Assembly (NCBI GenBank): GCA_964247055.1
Contig: OZ176055.1
Coordinates: forward strand, 9,920,001-9,984,000
Reading direction: 5' to 3'
From: Paragordius varius
Taxonomy: Eukaryota; Nematomorpha
DNA: 64,000 nt
The notes under the pieces are model-generated. The model was given only the letters and a program-made list of their open reading frames with translations. It made no database searches and was not told the DNA's origin. Position 1 is the first letter of the stretch. The number at the start of each line of letters is the position of its first letter. The position numbers were made by a program, and so were the translations under genes. Positions 60,734 to 64,000 of the stretch are shown here, in pieces.

Positions 60734-61709
60734 ATGTGCACCCAACACTACGAAACAGATCCTTTTAAAAATTATGAAATTGCTTCCTATGATTTTTTAT
60801 ACGATGTTCCTGAGAGATCAATCTGTAGATTATGCAAAAGGTCGCGTAGATTTTTTTGTTACACATGTTATATACCAATGCCTACCATACAAGACAAAAT
60901 ACCACAATTGATTGTATAGAGTTTTTTTATTTTAAAGCTCCCAGTCAATATTCATATTATAAAACATTGTCAGGAACTTTCTGGTAAAAGCACTGCCATT
61001 CATGCATCAATATTAGCACCTCATAATGTCAAAATTTACATATATCCTCAAATGCCTACAGATCTCAAAGACCCAGTAAAAATACAAATTTTTTTAATTA
61101 TATTTTTTTCTAGATTGTTTTATATCCTTCTGAAAAAGCAATAACAATAAGTGAATATTTTGATAATTTATATAATACTTCTGATGCCGATTTTTCTGCA
61201 CATATATCAAACTGGACTCTACCAAATATAATTGTTATAGACGGTACTTGGAAACAAGCCAACAAAATTTACCGGGATGATCGAATAAATTGTAAGATAA
61301 TTTAGTTTGTAATAATTTTTATTCGATTAGTTAGTTTGTATTATTAGACATAATTTTTGACTATTGTTATTTGAAAATAAGAGATATTTATTGCTCTATT
61401 GATAAATTGTTATTCCAACTCATAGGTTTGCCTTGCATCAAGTTATCCAATTATAAAACATGTTTTTGGCGTTATCAAAGACGCCATAATAACGAATACT
61501 TGGCCACAATCGAAGCCATTTATTATTTGGTGAAAGAAATTGCCAATATAAAATCCACCAAATTTAATTTGCAGGAAGAAAATAACTTTACTCAAAGCTA
61601 TTTTGATAATTTGCTCTTTTTTTATGCGTATATGCATTCAAACATACGGGCTCAATACAATGGCAAAAAAGTTATAAAAGCTTGGGCTAATCAGGCCCTC
61701 ACTCCTTAA
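60734..61709 (+). CDS. DTWD1: tRNA-uridine aminocarboxypropyltransferase 1 (DTW domain)
   Basis: Transfers the aminocarboxypropyl group of S-adenosylmethionine to uridine in the D-loop of tRNAs (acp3U20 in human). Four exons: 60734-60913, 60938-61075, 61114-61291 and 61426-61709, giving 259 residues (human about 304). A zinc cluster [19 protein letters not shown] opens the domain, then [42 protein letters not shown] and the DTW motif [38 protein letters not shown] and AIYYLV match human [20 protein letters not shown] and AIYYF closely. Introns are 24, 38 and 134 nt. The ATG at 60734 is the first in frame after a stop. Confidence 0.95.
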
Positions 61710-63033
61710 TCCAATACTCACCAATTTTAATTATTTTAAGCATCTTGCGATTATGCAATAAATTTTATAGAATATTGGGCAAAAATTGCGGGGGGATCGT
61801 TACGACTTTCCATAAAATAATTTTGATTCAAGGGAAAATAGAGATAATTGCATGTTGATTATGTGAAAGAAATTATTTTTTATTTATATAACCGATACTC
61901 TGTAAAGTTTTAAAATGTATATGAATAGGATACATTTCACTTTAATATACCTAACTTAATATAAAATTATTAGTAATTCTTTTCAATTTGTTAAATTGAT
62001 TAATCAGATATAATTACGACTTTTCTTTAAAATATTGAAATTTAACTTTTTATACTAAAAAAGAGATATTCACAATTGTTTTCATCAAATCCTTTTATCA
62101 ATAGAGTGCAAAAAATATTTTATATATACAAAATTTTCTTTACAGAATAGAATGGTGATATCAGAGGGAAGCTGCTGCAAAAAAAGGGGTTTTCCCATTT
62201 TAAATTTGTGTCAAGATTATAATCACTATTTATATTATCACTTTCATCAAATTTATGATCTATTAAAAACAAATATAATATTGAAATAGTGTTTTTAAAT
62301 CGTACAGCGTTTTTATATTTATGCCTCAATAAAAAAATTTGCAATTTTTTAGATATATTTATGGTTGATACTAAAATTTATAACTTATCTAATAGCTCAT
62401 TTTAATACAGCAAAAAATTTAGAGACTTTCGGAGCTCATATCTAAAAATTTAAAATTAAAAAAAATATTCTTTGCTTATGCAGTTTATAATATATTTTAG
62501 TGATATTTCACCAAAAAATTTTATTTAACAAAATGTGCGCGAATTCTGCCATTTTGTGATATGGAATATCACTAAAGTGTTAACACCTTTCTTAAATCAA
62601 TCGTAAGGGCCAAAATCAAAAGCACCATCTTAATACATATATATATATATATATTAAATTAGGTTATTTTTAAAACCCTAAATTTCCGCAGGTATATGCT
62701 AAATTTGACGTGGAAATATTTTTTGAATAAGTGGTTAAAAAATTTACAGGGAAGATTTGTTGGATTATACTTCTTATATTTTAAGACATTATCGATATAA
62801 AAACGCTTTAAGATATTCTTTTTATATACAAATCGAAAATGTTTAAACTTGCTATCACTTCAGAATTTAAATATAATGATTCGTTTGCTTTAAATTGGGT
62901 AATTTAAAAAGTGTCTACAAAAAAATTAGGCAATTTAGGTTTTATATGTATTTGGAACCTCTAAAAATGTAATAAATTGTTTATTATTGGGTGAATACAA
63001 AAGAGGATGAGATTTTTGAAAAACATTGCTAAG

Positions 63034-63067
<34 letters not shown>

Positions 63068-63750
63068 AAAGTATCCTAAGTTCATCGGATCTGTGAACCT
63101 TCAAAATAACAGGTTTATAAGGATTTTTTTATCAGTAATCACAAAAGATTTAAGTAAACTTTTTGAGTGTGAGTTTTTATAATTAAAAATTTTTAAAATA
63201 TGTAACATATACCGTACGAATATTAAGATTACATTAATTTGTTTAAAATTAAAAATTAATCAAATTAATCATAGGAAATCATATGAAACAAAAAAAAACT
63301 TGTGGTTATATAATCATTTGGCAAAAGTTATTAAAAAATTATTATCCAAATTAAATCTTAATCACAAAAGTTAGTTTTTTAGCTGATAATTAAAAATAAT
63401 TTTTCTGTTGATCATTATATTTAAAGTCAAGTGTCAAATATCCAAAATTAAAACATAACTAATTAATGGTAAATATAATTGCGCATGACTAATCCATTTG
63501 ATAATTATAACCATTATATTAAAACATAAATAAATAAACAAATTTGGTGTGCACAATACCATTTTCTGATATGAAATATGAAAATAACATTGAATCAATG
63601 CTAGGGGCAAAAACAGATCTTTATTATAATCCTCTTGTTTTCTTTTTAGAAAATATATATTTTATTAGGTAATTTTTACTGAATACATCATATCATATTT
63701 TTAATTTAAAAACAGAAAAGTGTATTATTTGACACGTTTGTGAATCGAAT
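61710..63750. other. No gene recognised
   Basis: AT-rich spacer between DTWD1 and the RRM gene. Two TA microsatellites lie at about 62637-62654 and 63036-63064. Two related stretches with the word cattttgtgatatgga (about 62530) and cattttctgatatgaa (about 63560) suggest an old repeat. Confidence 0.4.
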
Positions 63751-64000
63751 ATGGCGGAAAAGCGTGAACGATCTCAATCGCCTGAAGTGCAAACAATTAA
63801 TTTAGAAAGCACCGAAGTAATAACTGTAACTCAAACGGAAACCCTAAAAGTTAATGGCGAAACAACTGAAAATGAAGTGACGGAAATCACTGAAATAGAC
63901 AGTAGTGAGCCAAAGAAATTAAAGCAGACGAAGAAAGTTTTGATAACAAATATACCATATGAAGTCAAATGTCAGGAATTAAAAGATTTTATTATTGAAG
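63751..64000 (+). CDS. RRM protein, hnRNP M/MYEF2-like, 3' end outside the window
   Basis: The first 83 codons of an RNA-binding protein, open to the window edge. The start MAEKRERSQSPEVQTINLES leads a Thr/Glu-rich N-terminal tail with a short basic stretch (EPKKLKQTKK). Then comes the first strand and helix of an RRM, VLITNIPYEVKCQELKDFII, which matches the first RRM of human hnRNP M (FITNIPFDVKWQSLKDLV). RNP1 lies beyond the window, so the assignment rests on RNP2 and the helix. Confidence 0.7.
   Translation, partial: MAEKRERSQSPEVQTINLESTEVITVTQTETLKVNGETTENEVTEITEIDSSEPKKLKQTKKVLITNIPYEVKCQELKDFIIE

Noticed and set aside
1-64000. CRISPR arrays, operons, ribosome binding sites, tRNA genes
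   Set aside because: The window is animal nuclear DNA with spliceosomal introns. The regular 180-bp repeats at 122-715 are MITE-derived, not CRISPR. No sequence with both good A and B boxes and a cloverleaf was found.

Overview
The window looks like nuclear DNA of a very AT-rich animal. The genes are metazoan: a Pellino E3 ligase, a CNTD1-type meiotic cyclin, DTWD1, GPATCH11, a Kunitz inhibitor, a RAD6/UBE2A ubiquitin-conjugating enzyme and HIBCH. They are split by canonical GT-AG introns, nine of which are only 23-38 nt long. Introns this short in an animal recall dicyemid mesozoans (reported average near 26 nt). Other reduced, AT-rich parasitic animals such as orthonectids or myxozoans are not excluded, so the taxon is an inference.

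Layout. 0-3.1 kb: a minus-strand two-domain Kunitz gene beside a tandem array of half-MITEs. 4.4-7.9 kb: no gene seen. 7.9-11.7 kb: a minus-strand RAD6/UBE2A gene with an unusual long tail. 12.2-17.9 kb: TTAA-flanked MITEs, one split by a hAT element with a perfect 8-bp target duplication. 18.0-20.9 kb: HIBCH (+). 21.6-24.3 kb: a four-exon gene of unknown function (+). 25.4-26.9 kb: a secreted histidine-acid-phosphatase relative without its catalytic motif (-). 27.3-28.3 kb: a decayed mariner. 28.5-29.3 kb: CNTD1 (-), head to head with 29.6-33.0 kb, a secreted cysteine-rich protein (+) I cannot place in a family. 33.7-48 kb: a repeat-dominated zone with two 5S rRNA genes in duplicated units, Helitron-like elements, a second hAT element, two near-perfect hairpin MITEs and GC-rich islands. 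48.6-55.7 kb: GPATCH11 (-) and Pellino (+), divergent with about 105 bp between start codons. 58.2-59.4 kb: another Helitron-like copy. 60.7-61.7 kb: DTWD1 (+). 63.75 kb to the end: the start of an hnRNP M/MYEF2-like RRM gene (+).

The genes belong to unrelated pathways (ubiquitination, valine catabolism, tRNA modification, splicing, meiosis, secretion) and show no operon logic. The strongest non-genic theme is one TA-flanked inverted-repeat MITE family with about 18 copies, many inside introns, which explains why these genes mix minimal introns with introns of several hundred bases. All exon joins below were made by eye from reading frame, GT-AG sites and phase; the complete models have total lengths divisible by three.
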